DNA from: Rheinheimera tangshanensis
GTDB lineage: Bacteria > Pseudomonadota > Gammaproteobacteria > Enterobacterales > Alteromonadaceae
DNA: 64,000 nucleotides
NCBI RefSeq assembly: GCF_014645135.1
Contig: NZ_BMLH01000010.1
Span: 62,001-126,000, forward strand
Reading direction: 5' to 3'
In this document: positions 29,674-38,762 of the stretch, piece after piece
Numbering within the stretch: position 1 is the stretch's first letter
How the letters are laid out: every line of letters begins with the position of its first letter
Notes under the pieces: generated by a model
Databases searched by the model: none
What the model was told of the DNA's origin: nothing
The model's input: the letters and a program-made list of their open reading frames with translations, nothing else
Made by a program: the position numbers and the translations under genes

Positions 29674-30065
29674 CAGAATACAACGCCAGTGAGAACATGC
29701 TCAGACGTTATGTGCATGGTGTAGGCAGTGACGACCCGCTAGTGTGGTTTGAAGGCGCTGGCACCGGTAGCCCGAAGTATCTGCTGGCGGATGAACGCGG
29801 TTCTATTATGTCAGAAACCAACGGCAGTGGCAGCGTCACTCAAACCCATCAGTACGGGCCTTATGGCGAGCCAATCAATAGCAGTACCTCACGGTTTAGA
29901 TACACAGGGCAAATTTTAATCCCTGGTACGGAGTTGTATCACTACAAAGCAGGGGTTTATCATCCGAAGTTAGGGCGCTTTTTACAAACCGACCCCATCG
30001 GCTACAAAGACGGCATGAACTGGTATGCTTATGTTGGCAATGATCCGATGAATAAGGTGGATCCG
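29674..30065 (+). repeat. Rhs core segment B, displaced copy with second toxin tip
   Basis: Gapless copy of 27993-28384, with scattered base differences. It begins abruptly next to unrelated DNA and ends at the DPxG boundary. Confidence 0.9.
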
Positions 30066-30557
30066 GATGGGCTGGCGAAGAAAAAGATTCTTGCAAAAAC
30101 TATCGCAGACATCCGAAAAAGAGCTGAAGAAAGAGCTTTAGACAATGCCAGAGCTAGGGGGCGAAGAGCCGCGTTGAAACAAGAAGTTGAGGCACTAGAT
30201 AGTGGCAGGAAAAGATCTAATCTGTCTCCTGCAAGACAGGAAGAGCTTAGGAATACAGGCAAGCTAAAGGGAATGCATGCTCATCATGAGTCATCAGTCA
30301 GCAATGGCAATACGTTAGAAGAAAAAATCGCTATTGCTGAAAACCCTGACCATATACGATTTCTTGAGAAATCTGACCATATCAAGCGGCATCAGGAGCT
30401 TGGTGGCACGAGAACGCGTATAACCGAAGCTGATAAAGATGCCATATACAAGACAATGATGGGCATAGCGACAGGTATGGAATTGCTGCAATACGTTCCG
30501 GATCCGACCATGCTCATCTCTGATATGGGATGTGCAACAATGGATCCTTGTGGATAG
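29697..30557 (+). CDS. Orphan Rhs C-terminal fragment with AHH/HNH-like nuclease tip
   Basis: Residues 1-125 are the end of an Rhs core ([13 protein letters not shown], ending DPDG at 123-126). The tip (127-286) starts with a charged helical linker, then [10 protein letters not shown] (Ala-His-His at 195-197), NPDHIRFL (216-223), His228 and His232 (DHIKRHQ), which fits the AHH/HNH endonuclease pattern of polymorphic toxins. A SUKH-like gene follows after 12 bases. The reading frame opens upstream at 29655 with no good start; the first ATG is at 29697 inside the core. It is probably a stored toxin tip rather than an expressed gene. Confidence 0.7.
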   Translation: MLRRYVHGVGSDDPLVWFEGAGTGSPKYLLADERGSIMSETNGSGSVTQTHQYGPYGEPINSSTSRFRYTGQILIPGTELYHYKAGVYHPKLGRFLQTDPIGYKDGMNWYAYVGNDPMNKVDPDGLAKKKILAKTIADIRKRAEERALDNARARGRRAALKQEVEALDSGRKRSNLSPARQEELRNTGKLKGMHAHHESSVSNGNTLEEKIAIAENPDHIRFLEKSDHIKRHQELGGTRTRITEADKDAIYKTMMGIATGMELLQYVPDPTMLISDMGCATMDPCG

Positions 30558-30569
30558 AAGGCATTTGAA

Positions 30570-31139
30570 ATGAATAAAGAATTTTATCAGCGGAACATAT
30601 TAAAACCTCTTGAAATCTGGAAAGCCAGAGGCGAATCAGTTCACGATAAAGGAGCGATTTTGTTAGGATTTATGCCTGAAGTCGCGCCTAAGGCTTATGC
30701 GCATATAATTTTTCCTCCACTTAACGAAAGTTTTATTTCTGAGTTTCAGCAAAGATTAAATGGAAGGAGGATACCTGAAAGCTTGGCTGAGCTGCTTAAG
30801 TTGGCTAATGGTATGAGTATATTTTTAGGAGAAATAACTTTAAACGGCTACATACCGCTAAAAGGAGAAAAGAGTAAAGGGTTTTTGGATAACCCGCCCA
30901 ATATTATGATTGATAATGGTCAATTAATGGTCAAAGGAAGTGATAGCACTGATATCACTATTGGCTGGTATCAAACAGACGGTTCCTACATCAATATCAA
31001 ATCTGACAGTTCAATTGTCAGATTTAAGCCTGGATTGCCAATGCAAGTTATTCAGAGCTGGCCAGATCTTGAAACTTGGCTTAGCAGCGAAATTGCAAGG
31101 CTTAATACAGAATGGCAGCACAAGCTGATTAACAGCTAG
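30570..31139 (+). CDS. SUKH-like (SMI1/KNR4) immunity protein for the orphan nuclease tip
   Basis: The 189-residue cytoplasmic protein (no signal peptide) has the SMI1/KNR4-like segment LNESFISEFQQRL then IPESLAELLKLANGMSIF and a WYQTDGSYINI region. SUKH proteins are common immunity partners of nuclease toxins. It lies 12 bases after the orphan tip. The family call is by pattern only; the rest of the protein is not diagnostic. Confidence 0.65.
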   Translation: MNKEFYQRNILKPLEIWKARGESVHDKGAILLGFMPEVAPKAYAHIIFPPLNESFISEFQQRLNGRRIPESLAELLKLANGMSIFLGEITLNGYIPLKGEKSKGFLDNPPNIMIDNGQLMVKGSDSTDITIGWYQTDGSYINIKSDSSIVRFKPGLPMQVIQSWPDLETWLSSEIARLNTEWQHKLINS

Positions 31140-31240
31140 GAATCATTAGGGTCAAGTCTTGCGTCTTGCCCTGATGTGTCGTTCAGACTGTTGAACCACG
31201 TTGATAATACTCAAAGAGTAACGATAAGCTGGGCTGCATA

Positions 31241-31522
31241 GTTCGGTATTGGTATACCATGGTTCGGGGTTACTGAAGAACTTTGACCATGCTGGTGTGA
31301 GTCGGGCGAATTTTCAGTGTGATTTTTAAGTAGAGCCCAGCCCGACAACTGATAAGCCGGATAACCACGGCAAATTACCAGATAAGTATTCCGCAACCGG
31401 GAAGGCAGGATTACGTTACCAATGCGCTGAATCAATACAGTTCGGTAGCCGGCCGGGCACTGACATATGACAATAACGGCAACTTAAAAAGCCATGAGGG
31501 CTGGACCTACAACTACAACGGC
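31241..31522 (+). pseudogene. Broken fragment of Rhs core (segment A)
   Basis: It matches 27591-27859, but near 31319 it contains an insertion with an in-frame stop-like stretch (GATTTTTAAGTAG) replacing the normal codons, and it ends abruptly within the core. It lies downstream of the segment B copy although A comes before B in the intact gene, so the order is rearranged. It cannot encode a working protein. Confidence 0.8.
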
Positions 31523-31564
31523 TGCAACATACGAACCTGATTCTGTATCATTTACAGCTGTCAA

Positions 31565-31591
31565 TTTTGCACTCTGCACTGGCTTGCTGCA
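31565..31591. repeat. Right copy of imperfect 27-bp direct repeat flanking the Rhs locus
   Basis: Partner of 26371-26397 (23 of 27 identical). It lies in the tesB upstream region, 43 bases after the broken Rhs fragment ends. Confidence 0.4.
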
Positions 31592-31625
31592 CAATAGTCA
31601 CATTACTATTGTTCAGGAGCTGCGT

Positions 31626-32495
31626 ATGAGCCAGGTGTTGTCCGACTTATTATCCCTTTTAAAACTGGAAACCATAGAGCAGGGTTTATACCGCGGTCAA
31701 AGTCAGGATCTGGGCTTTAAAGCTGTGTTTGGGGGGCAGGTGATGGGGCAAGCCTTGTCAGCCGCTAAAGAAACAGTGGAAGCAGACCGTAAAGTGCATT
31801 CGTTCCACTCGTACTTTTTGCGCCCTGGTGATGCCAGTAAACCTATAGTCTACGAAGTAGAAAATATTCGTGATGGTAAAAGCTTCAGTACACGGCGGGT
31901 CAGCGCTATTCAGTTTGGTAAACCCATTTTTTATATGACGGCGTCTTTTCAGGCGGAAGAACAAGGTTTTGAACATCAGGAACTGATGCCTCAAGTGCCG
32001 GGTCCTGATGAGCTGGTTTCTGACTTAGAGTTTTACCGTGAGCATGCCCATCTGATCCCAGAATCTTTGCGCAGTAAGTTTATCTGCGAAAAACCAATAG
32101 AAATGCGCCCTGTCGCTTTCCATAACCCATTTAACCCTCAAATCAGTCAGGCCAAGCGTTATGTCTGGTTTAAAGCCAATGGGCTAATGCCGGATGATTT
32201 GCGGGTGCATAAATATTTGTTGGCTTATGCGTCGGATTTCAACTTCCTGCCGACCGCTTTGCAGCCACATGGTAAATCCTTTATGGCGCCTAATATGCAG
32301 GTTGCCACCATCGATCATGCGATGTGGTTCCATCATGATTTTCGTTTTGATGACTGGTTGCTTTATGCAGTGGACAGCCCAAGTGCGTCCGGCGCCCGTG
32401 GTCTGGTGAGAGGCCAGTTTTTTAATAGGGATGGTGTGCTAGTCGCGTCCACTATGCAGGAAGGGGTGATCCGCAGTTACGATAAATCCCGTTGA
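31626..32495 (+). CDS. tesB: Acyl-CoA thioesterase II
   Basis: TesB hydrolyses medium- and long-chain acyl-CoAs. The 289-residue protein is the double-hotdog type: [43 protein letters not shown], and C-terminal [40 protein letters not shown], which hold the conserved Asp, Thr/Ser and Gln positions. The start at 31626 is fixed by AGGAG at 31615-31619. The reading frame is open back into the broken Rhs fragment, but that part is not TesB. Confidence 0.95.
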   Translation: MSQVLSDLLSLLKLETIEQGLYRGQSQDLGFKAVFGGQVMGQALSAAKETVEADRKVHSFHSYFLRPGDASKPIVYEVENIRDGKSFSTRRVSAIQFGKPIFYMTASFQAEEQGFEHQELMPQVPGPDELVSDLEFYREHAHLIPESLRSKFICEKPIEMRPVAFHNPFNPQISQAKRYVWFKANGLMPDDLRVHKYLLAYASDFNFLPTALQPHGKSFMAPNMQVATIDHAMWFHHDFRFDDWLLYAVDSPSASGARGLVRGQFFNRDGVLVASTMQEGVIRSYDKSR

Positions 32496-32512
32496 TCGCT
32501 TTGCGCTGGGAC

Positions 32513-32540
32513 AAAAAACCACCTGCTGAGGTGGTTTTTT
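32513..32540. terminator. Bidirectional terminator between tesB and plsB
   Basis: A 12-bp stem with A-run and U-run arms (32513-32524 with 32529-32540) and a 4-base loop sits 17 bases after tesB and 13 bases after the end of the convergent plsB gene. Confidence 0.9.
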
Positions 32541-32553
32541 ATAGCCCTGAGAG

Positions 32554-34989
32554 TTATGTTTTTTTCACTATGCTCAGCACAGTCTGCAGTATATCTGCTC
32601 TTAGCAGGCCGTTTACTGTTTGTTGCAATGGTAACAAAATAGCCGTGGCTTCCAACTCGTTTTGCTCGTTGGTGTGACAATAACCTGCTTCGCGAAGTGC
32701 CGTGATTAGAGTCGCAAACAGCTGCTTATCAAGGTATTCCGGAGAGCTGATGCCATGCAAAGTGCTTAAACGCTGTGCCAGTTCATGGCTTTGCTGCTCT
32801 AAATCGGCACGCGTCAGCGGGCTATGTAGTTGCAGTAAATTCAGCACCACCGCATAACGCTGCAGCACGTCTTGCGCATTGTGTGCCAATAGTTCCAGCA
32901 TAAAATGCCCGGCCTGCTGCACCGGAACGGCTTGTAAAGATGCACCCACAGCTTCGATGAGCTGGTGTTTTTGCAGCTGTTCCAGTAGCTGTTCTATATA
33001 TGCATTAAAGTGCTCTGGCTTTAAAAACAGCTCATGTTGCAGCAAAGGTTGTAACAACTGACAAATATTGATCAATTGTACTTTGCTTAACTGTGGATGC
33101 TGTAATAAAGCTGTAGCCAAAATTGCCGGCAGCATAAATAAATGGCAGACGTTATTGCGGTAGTAACTTAATAAAATCGCGTTTTCGGGTGTCAGTTGAA
33201 TAATCTGACCGAAGCTGTCTTGTGACACCTCAACTTTCTTCAGGCTAATGGCATGATCAATCCATTGACTGACCGAGCCTTCAGGCAGAGTGACACCGGC
33301 ATGGTAAGGCGCATAGTGTTGTAAGTTACGGTAAAACTCCAACTGACGGGTCAGCTCCTGCCGCGTCAGTGAATGCTGGCGTGTCGCCAGTAAACAGGTG
33401 GCGATCAGGTTAATACTATTCAGCGCTGCTGCCTGATTAATCCGCTGCATCATTTCGGTGGCCAGTGTCGCTACCGCAGGATTTAACCAGGCTGGTTTTT
33501 GCGTATCGGCCGTCTCCATCGACGCGCGCCAGTCAGGTGCCTGCTGGTTTAAAAACGCGTTCAGTGAAATAGGCTGGCCAAAATTGACATAGCCATAGCC
33601 ATAATCCCGCAGTTTACGGGCTGCACTAAATACGCCGCTAATGGACTCTTTTTTCTTGCTGGAGCCTTTGAGTTCGGTCAGATAGGTATTGACCTCCATT
33701 ACATGCTCATAACCAAGGTAGACAGGCACTAAGCTGATAGGTCTGTCTATACCACGCAGTGCAGCTTGCACTGTCATTGCCAGCATACCGGTCTTAGGCT
33801 GCAATAAACGACCAGTGCGGCTACGACCGCCTTCCGAATAATACTTTACCGGGTAACCTTTGCTGAACAGTTGGCTTAAGTATTCGCGAAACACCGCTGA
33901 GTACAGCTTTTCACCGCTAAAACTACGGCGGATAAAAAAGGCACCACCACGGCGGAATAAGGTGCCGACAGGCCAAAAATTCAGGTTAATACCAGCGGCT
34001 ATATGAGGTGGAGCTAAACCCTGATGGTAAATGACGTAACTAAGCAGCAAATAATCCATATGACTGCGATGGCAAGGCACGTAGACAATTTCATGGCCTT
34101 TTTGCACTAAATCCGTCAGTACCTGACCATTGTGCACTTTTAAACCTGAGTACAGTTTTTTCCATAACCAGCCAAGGAACCGATCGCCTACTCTTAAGGT
34201 GGATTCGCGGTAATCCGCCGCTATCTCTTCCAGCAGCTTCAAAGCTCCAGCCCGAGCTTCCCTGATACTGATTTTTTTACTTTGCGCTTCTTCTTCAATA
34301 GCTTTTCTTAATGCATCGGAAGCGAGTAAAGAGTTAAATAATGCGGCTCTGTCTGGTAATTTCGGGCCAGTTGCAGCCAAACGCTGGCGATAAAAGTGGA
34401 AACGCGCTACTCGCAATAACTTATGGGCCGTGTCTTCGTTGACTGTGGCATTTTCAATAATCTGCCGTACTGAGACGGCTTTACTGAAACGCACCAGGGT
34501 ATGACGACCGGAAATCAACACAATAAACAGCTTGGCGAGCCAGCTTGGCGATTCAGATTCACCCAGCATAGACTTCACACTGTCTTCTTTACCCGGAGCC
34601 CGGCCCCAGAGCACTGAAACAGGGATGAGTTGCGCTGAAAAATTTGGGTCCCGCTGATGCGCCTTTAATAAAGCTAAACCTTGTTGCAAAGCATCGGTGG
34701 AAGCGCGACTGCCCCAAAGCACACGAGGTTGTTCGAGGAAAATAGTACGGGGTAAGCTAGTGTTGCCCAATTGCACTGGTGCCATAGGATCAGGCAAGCC
34801 TAACTTATGACAGATACGGGCTAAAGTGGCCAAATCGCTGGAGGAGGCGGTTCTGCTGATATAAAACACAGGCTGTTTGGGGTCCAGCGCCAGATTTTCT
34901 GCTACAGGTTCTGGCACTATTTTGCATCTGACCAAAGGTTTCAGTGGCCAATACAGCAGCTTTGCTAACCATGTCATTGGTTTTAACAT
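32554..34989 (-). CDS. plsB: Glycerol-3-phosphate acyltransferase
   Basis: PlsB adds the first acyl chain to glycerol-3-phosphate at the inner membrane. The acyltransferase motifs are VPCHRSHMDYLLLSYV (HX4D), GGAFFIRRSFSG, and YSEGGRSRTGRLLQPKTG. I chose the start at 34989 (MLKPMTWLAKLLYWPLK), giving 811 residues like E. coli PlsB (807); a longer reading to 35109 would run through the lexA promoter. It diverges from lexA, a conserved neighbourhood. Confidence 0.93.
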   Translation of the reverse strand: MLKPMTWLAKLLYWPLKPLVRCKIVPEPVAENLALDPKQPVFYISRTASSSDLATLARICHKLGLPDPMAPVQLGNTSLPRTIFLEQPRVLWGSRASTDALQQGLALLKAHQRDPNFSAQLIPVSVLWGRAPGKEDSVKSMLGESESPSWLAKLFIVLISGRHTLVRFSKAVSVRQIIENATVNEDTAHKLLRVARFHFYRQRLAATGPKLPDRAALFNSLLASDALRKAIEEEAQSKKISIREARAGALKLLEEIAADYRESTLRVGDRFLGWLWKKLYSGLKVHNGQVLTDLVQKGHEIVYVPCHRSHMDYLLLSYVIYHQGLAPPHIAAGINLNFWPVGTLFRRGGAFFIRRSFSGEKLYSAVFREYLSQLFSKGYPVKYYSEGGRSRTGRLLQPKTGMLAMTVQAALRGIDRPISLVPVYLGYEHVMEVNTYLTELKGSSKKKESISGVFSAARKLRDYGYGYVNFGQPISLNAFLNQQAPDWRASMETADTQKPAWLNPAVATLATEMMQRINQAAALNSINLIATCLLATRQHSLTRQELTRQLEFYRNLQHYAPYHAGVTLPEGSVSQWIDHAISLKKVEVSQDSFGQIIQLTPENAILLSYYRNNVCHLFMLPAILATALLQHPQLSKVQLINICQLLQPLLQHELFLKPEHFNAYIEQLLEQLQKHQLIEAVGASLQAVPVQQAGHFMLELLAHNAQDVLQRYAVVLNLLQLHSPLTRADLEQQSHELAQRLSTLHGISSPEYLDKQLFATLITALREAGYCHTNEQNELEATAILLPLQQTVNGLLRADILQTVLSIVKKT

Positions 34990-35050
34990 ATCAAATCCGT
35001 ACTTATAAACAGCCGCTAGAATAGCATGGAAGGTCTTACCAGCAAAATGC

Positions 35051-35106
35051 TTGGCAGACTGCGAAAGGCTGTATATACTCACAGTATCCACTGTATAGGT
35101 ATTCAG
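35051..35106 (+). promoter_or_regulatory. lexA promoter with two SOS (LexA) boxes
   Basis: A sigma-70 promoter is visible: TTGGCA (35051-35056), 17-base spacer, TATACT (35074-35079). SOS box 1 is CTGTATATACTCACAG at 35069-35084, covering the -10. SOS box 2 is CTGTATAGGTATTCAG at 35091-35106, 22 bases further on and ending 4 bases before the lexA start. Two boxes ahead of lexA, as in E. coli, indicate strong autoregulation. Confidence 0.9.
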
Positions 35107-35110
35107 CATT

Positions 35111-35740
35111 ATGCGTCCATTAACACCACGACAAGCCGAAATTTTGCAATTGCTTAAAGATTATCAGGCCGCCTCAGGTATGCCGCCAACACGAGCTGAA
35201 ATTGCGACTCAGCTTGGGTTTAAGTCTGCCAATGCCGCGGAGGAGCATTTAAAAGCCCTGGCGAAAAAAGGTTTTATCGAAATGATGCCGGGTACCTCCC
35301 GTGGTATCCGTTTGGTTGAAGATGACGCTGCCAATGATGTGGAAGAAGAAGAGCCGGGTTTGCCATTGATTGGCAAAGTTGCGGCTGGTCAACCTATTCT
35401 GGCGGCAGAACATATCCAGCAGCGTTATCAGCTTGATGCCAGCTTGTTTAAACCTAATGCCGACTTTTTATTAAAAGTGCAGGGCATGAGTATGAAAGAC
35501 ATTGGTATTTTAGATGGCGATTTACTGGCCGTGCACAAAACCACTGAAGCCCGTCAGGGGCAGATTGTGGTCGCCAGAGTTGAAGATGAAGTCACAGTAA
35601 AGCGTTTTCGCCGTGAAGGACAGATGGTTTATCTGCACCCGGAAAACAGCGATTTTGATGTGATAAAAGTTGACTTAAGCCAACAGCATTTTGCCATTGA
35701 AGGCCTCGCCGTTGGTGTGATCCGCACCAGCAGTTGGTAA
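35111..35740 (+). CDS. lexA: LexA SOS repressor
   Basis: LexA represses DNA-damage genes and cleaves itself when RecA filaments form. The 209-residue protein has the DNA-binding winged helix ([26 protein letters not shown]), the cleavage site Ala92-Gly93 (KVAAGQP), catalytic Ser127 (GMSMKDIG) and Lys164 (EVTVKRF); all are shifted eight residues from E. coli by an acidic insertion before the cleavage site. A weak AGGT precedes the ATG. Confidence 0.97.
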   Translation: MRPLTPRQAEILQLLKDYQAASGMPPTRAEIATQLGFKSANAAEEHLKALAKKGFIEMMPGTSRGIRLVEDDAANDVEEEEPGLPLIGKVAAGQPILAAEHIQQRYQLDASLFKPNADFLLKVQGMSMKDIGILDGDLLAVHKTTEARQGQIVVARVEDEVTVKRFRREGQMVYLHPENSDFDVIKVDLSQQHFAIEGLAVGVIRTSSW

Positions 35741-35775
35741 AAAATCTACCTGACTCAATAGTTTGCTAATACATC

Positions 35776-35821
35776 AAGCACTGGTACGACCATTCGGTTT
35801 TATCGGTGCTTTTTCATTTTT
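35776..35821 (+). terminator. Terminator after lexA
   Basis: An 11-bp stem (35776-35786 with 35801-35811, two G-U pairs) followed by TTTTTCATTTTTC lies 36 bases after the lexA stop. Confidence 0.65.
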
Positions 35822-35843
35822 CGGGTTTACTTCTGTCTGTTCC

Positions 35844-35872
35844 TTGACTAATTGTTAGATGCAACTGATAAC
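35844..35872 (+). promoter_or_regulatory. Candidate promoter of the cytochrome oxidase operon
   Basis: TTGACT (35844-35849) is followed after 17 bases by GATAAC (35867-35872), about 143 bases before coxB. The -10 is a poor match, so this is tentative; no other likely promoter was seen in the gap. Confidence 0.4.
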
Positions 35873-36015
35873 AAAATATACAAATCAGTGCACCGGTTTT
35901 AGTTTTCTAAATCGGGATAATAATAAAAATGGCAATTGCGGACTAAAGACGAAGTGGGATGTGAAGTGTCTTTCAATCTGCAATTTGCTTTGTGCAAAGA
36001 CAGAGGAGAAGTCAC

Positions 36016-37149
36016 GTGGCGAAAACCAGTTATCTGTGTTGGTCGCTGCTAACCTTTTTGCTTGCGTTTTCGACGCAGTCTGCAGAAATGCCTTTGAACA
36101 TGACTCAAGGGGTTACAGAAATCAGTCAGCAGGTTTACAGCCTGCATATGAAGATTTTTTACATTTGCTGTGCAATAGGGGTAGCGGTTTTTGGGGTGAT
36201 GTTTTGGTCCATCATCCATCATCGTAAGTCGAAGGGCGTCGCGCCCGCCCAATTTCACGAGAGCACCAAAGTTGAGCTGCTTTGGACCGCTTTACCTGTG
36301 GTTATTCTGATTTTAATGGCGATACCCGCCACCCAAACCCTGATCGCAATGGAAGACACTTCTGAAGCTGATGTCACTATTTTAATCACCGGCTCACAGT
36401 GGAAGTGGCACTACAAATACATGGACCACAAAGTAGAGTATTACTCGTTGCTGGCCACACCCCGTAAACAAATCGAAAATAAACTCAAAAAGGGTGAAAA
36501 CTACCTGTTGGAAGTTGACAGGCCTTTGGTGATCCCCACAGGTAAAAAGGTGCGCTTTTTAGTCACATCAGATGATGTGATCCATTCCTGGTGGGTACCT
36601 GCTTTTGCTGTGAAAAAAGATGCCAACCCTGGTTTTATTAATGAAGCTTGGACCAAAGTTGATTATCCAGGCATTTATCGCGGCCAGTGTGCTGAACTTT
36701 GCGGTAAAGATCACGGCTTTATGCCTGTAGTGGTGATTGCCAAAGAGCAAGCTGATTTTGATCAATGGATAGCTCAGGAAGCCGCCACTCAGGCTGCGGC
36801 TAAAGAAGAAGAACAAAAACTGCTGTCGATGAATATGAGCAAAGAAGAATTAATGGCTCTGGGTGAAAAAACCTATATGGGCTACTGCGCTGCCTGTCAT
36901 CAGCCTACAGGCATGGGGATCCCCGGTGTGTTCCCTGCGCTTAAAGGCAGCAAAATGGCGCTGGAAGATTTACCTGCCCATATCGATATAGTATTGAATG
37001 GTAAAACTGGCACTGCCATGCAGGCGTTTGGTAAACAGCTGAGTTTAAGTGAAATTGCAGCAGTGGTTACCTATGAGCGCAATGCCTGGGACAACAATAC
37101 AGGCGATCTGGTGCAAGCTGCCGACATCGCCAAAGCACAAAAACCATAG
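36016..37149 (+). CDS. coxB: Cytochrome c oxidase subunit II with fused cytochrome c (caa3 type)
   Basis: Subunit II accepts electrons from cytochrome c through the CuA centre. The 377-residue protein has a signal peptide, two membrane helices (about 45-65 and 85-110), the CuA ligand set (DDVIHSWWVP; GQCAELCGKDHGFMP), and a C-terminal cytochrome c domain (YCAACHQPTG heme motif; TAMQAFGK methionine ligand). The start is GTG at 36016, supported by GAGGAG 7 bases upstream; a start at 35992 lacks one. It heads the coxB-coxA-ctaG-coxC operon. Confidence 0.95.
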   Translation: MAKTSYLCWSLLTFLLAFSTQSAEMPLNMTQGVTEISQQVYSLHMKIFYICCAIGVAVFGVMFWSIIHHRKSKGVAPAQFHESTKVELLWTALPVVILILMAIPATQTLIAMEDTSEADVTILITGSQWKWHYKYMDHKVEYYSLLATPRKQIENKLKKGENYLLEVDRPLVIPTGKKVRFLVTSDDVIHSWWVPAFAVKKDANPGFINEAWTKVDYPGIYRGQCAELCGKDHGFMPVVVIAKEQADFDQWIAQEAATQAAAKEEEQKLLSMNMSKEELMALGEKTYMGYCAACHQPTGMGIPGVFPALKGSKMALEDLPAHIDIVLNGKTGTAMQAFGKQLSLSEIAAVVTYERNAWDNNTGDLVQAADIAKAQKP

Positions 37150-37158
37150 GGGGCGCAG

Positions 37159-38754
37159 ATGAGTACTGTTACTACAGATCCACATGCTCATGCTGAGCAT
37201 GAACATCATCACGGACCAGCCAAAGGCTTAAAACGCTGGCTTTATACCACCAACCATAAAGATATAGGCACTTTGTACCTGCTGTTTGCACTGACGATGT
37301 TTTTTATCGGCGGTGCTATGGCTATGGTGATCCGGGCCGAATTATTTCAGCCAGGACTGCAAATTGTTGAGCCGAACTTTTTTAATCAGATGACCACAGT
37401 GCATGGTCTGATTATGGTGTTTGGTGCTGTGATGCCTGCCTTTACTGGCCTTGCCAACTGGCTCATTCCTATGATGATAGGTGCGCCTGATATGGCGTTG
37501 CCCCGGATGAATAACTGGAGCTTCTGGATTTTACCTTTTGCATTTAGCATCCTGCTGTTGTCTTTATTTATGGAAGGTGGCGGCCCCAGTTTTGGCTGGA
37601 CTTTTTATGCACCGCTATCCACCACCTATAGCAATGACAGCACTGCACTTTTTGTGTTTTCAGTTCATATCATGGGTATTTCATCCATTATGGGCGCTAT
37701 CAACGTGATAGTGACCATTATGAATCTGCGTGCGCCAGGCATGACTTATATGAAAATGCCATTGTTTGTCTGGACCTGGTTTATTACGGCTTATTTGCTG
37801 ATTGCTGTGATGCCTGTACTGGCTGGCGCCGTGACTATGGTGCTGACTGATAAGTATTTTGGCACCAGCTTCTTTGACGCTGCAGGGGGTGGCGATCCTG
37901 TATTGTTCCAGCATATTTTCTGGTTCTTCGGTCATCCCGAAGTGTATATCATGATATTACCTGCTTTTGGCATCATTTCAGCCATAGTGCCAACCTTTGC
38001 CCGTAAGCCTTTGTTTGGCTACGCCTCTATGGTGTACGCCACTGCCAGTATCGCCTTATTGTCCTTCTTAGTTTGGGCGCATCATATGTTCACCACCGGC
38101 ATGCCGGTGTTTGCTGAGCTGTTTTTCATGTACTGCACCATGCTGATTGCAGTGCCGACTGGGGTGAAAGTCTTTAATTGGGTGGCCACTATGTGGCGGG
38201 GCGCCATGACCTTTGAAGTGCCTATGATGTTTGCCCTGGCCTTTATTGTACTTTTTACCATAGGAGGCTTCTCTGGCCTGATGCTGGCCATTACGCCTGC
38301 TGACTTTCAGTATCACGATACCTATTTTGTGGTAGCGCATTTCCATTATGTGTTAGTTACAGGCGCTATCTTCTCCATTATGGCGGCTGCCTATTACTGG
38401 CTGCCGAAATGGACAGGCCATATGTACGACGAAACCTTGGGGCAGTGGCATTTCTGGTGTTCGTTGATTTCCGTCAACGTACTGTTTTTCCCTATGCATT
38501 TTGTTGGCTTAGCCGGTATGCCTCGACGGATCCCGGATTACGCACTGCAATTTGCTGACTTTAATGCACTTATTAGTATTGGTGGTTTTGCCTTTGGTTT
38601 ATCCCAGTTGCTGTTTGTCGCTCTGGTGGTGAAGTGTATTAAAGGCGGCAAAAAAGCCACAGCTCAGGTGTGGGAAGGTGCTGAAGGACTGGAGTGGACT
38701 ATCGCGTCTCCTGCGCCTTATCACAGCTTTACTACACCACCTGAAATCAAGTAG
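37159..38754 (+). CDS. coxA: Cytochrome c oxidase subunit I
   Basis: The catalytic subunit carries heme a, heme a3 and CuB and pumps protons. The 531-residue protein has 12 membrane helices, a His-rich N-terminus (HAHAEHEHHHG), the CuB/tyrosine segment FFGHPEVYIMILPAFG, the HHMFTTGM pair, the heme-ligand segment DTYFVVAHFHYVL and TTVHGLIMVFGAVMPAF. GGGGGCGCAG lies before the ATG. It begins 9 bases after coxB. Confidence 0.98.
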   Translation: MSTVTTDPHAHAEHEHHHGPAKGLKRWLYTTNHKDIGTLYLLFALTMFFIGGAMAMVIRAELFQPGLQIVEPNFFNQMTTVHGLIMVFGAVMPAFTGLANWLIPMMIGAPDMALPRMNNWSFWILPFAFSILLLSLFMEGGGPSFGWTFYAPLSTTYSNDSTALFVFSVHIMGISSIMGAINVIVTIMNLRAPGMTYMKMPLFVWTWFITAYLLIAVMPVLAGAVTMVLTDKYFGTSFFDAAGGGDPVLFQHIFWFFGHPEVYIMILPAFGIISAIVPTFARKPLFGYASMVYATASIALLSFLVWAHHMFTTGMPVFAELFFMYCTMLIAVPTGVKVFNWVATMWRGAMTFEVPMMFALAFIVLFTIGGFSGLMLAITPADFQYHDTYFVVAHFHYVLVTGAIFSIMAAAYYWLPKWTGHMYDETLGQWHFWCSLISVNVLFFPMHFVGLAGMPRRIPDYALQFADFNALISIGGFAFGLSQLLFVALVVKCIKGGKKATAQVWEGAEGLEWTIASPAPYHSFTTPPEIK

Positions 38755-38762
38755 GGGGCGTT

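Larger units (their letters stand above)
31140..31625. other. Non-coding stretch: hairpin, broken Rhs core, tesB promoter region
   Basis: A hairpin AGGG-CAAG/CTTG-CCCT (about 31148-31172) follows the SUKH gene. The broken Rhs core fills 31241-31522. The last 100 bases before tesB should contain its promoter and include the right copy of the flanking repeat. Confidence 0.6.

Noticed and set aside
26615-31522. Prophage or transposon carrying the Rhs genes
   Set aside because: No integrase, transposase, phage structural gene or terminal inverted repeat lies in or next to the segment.
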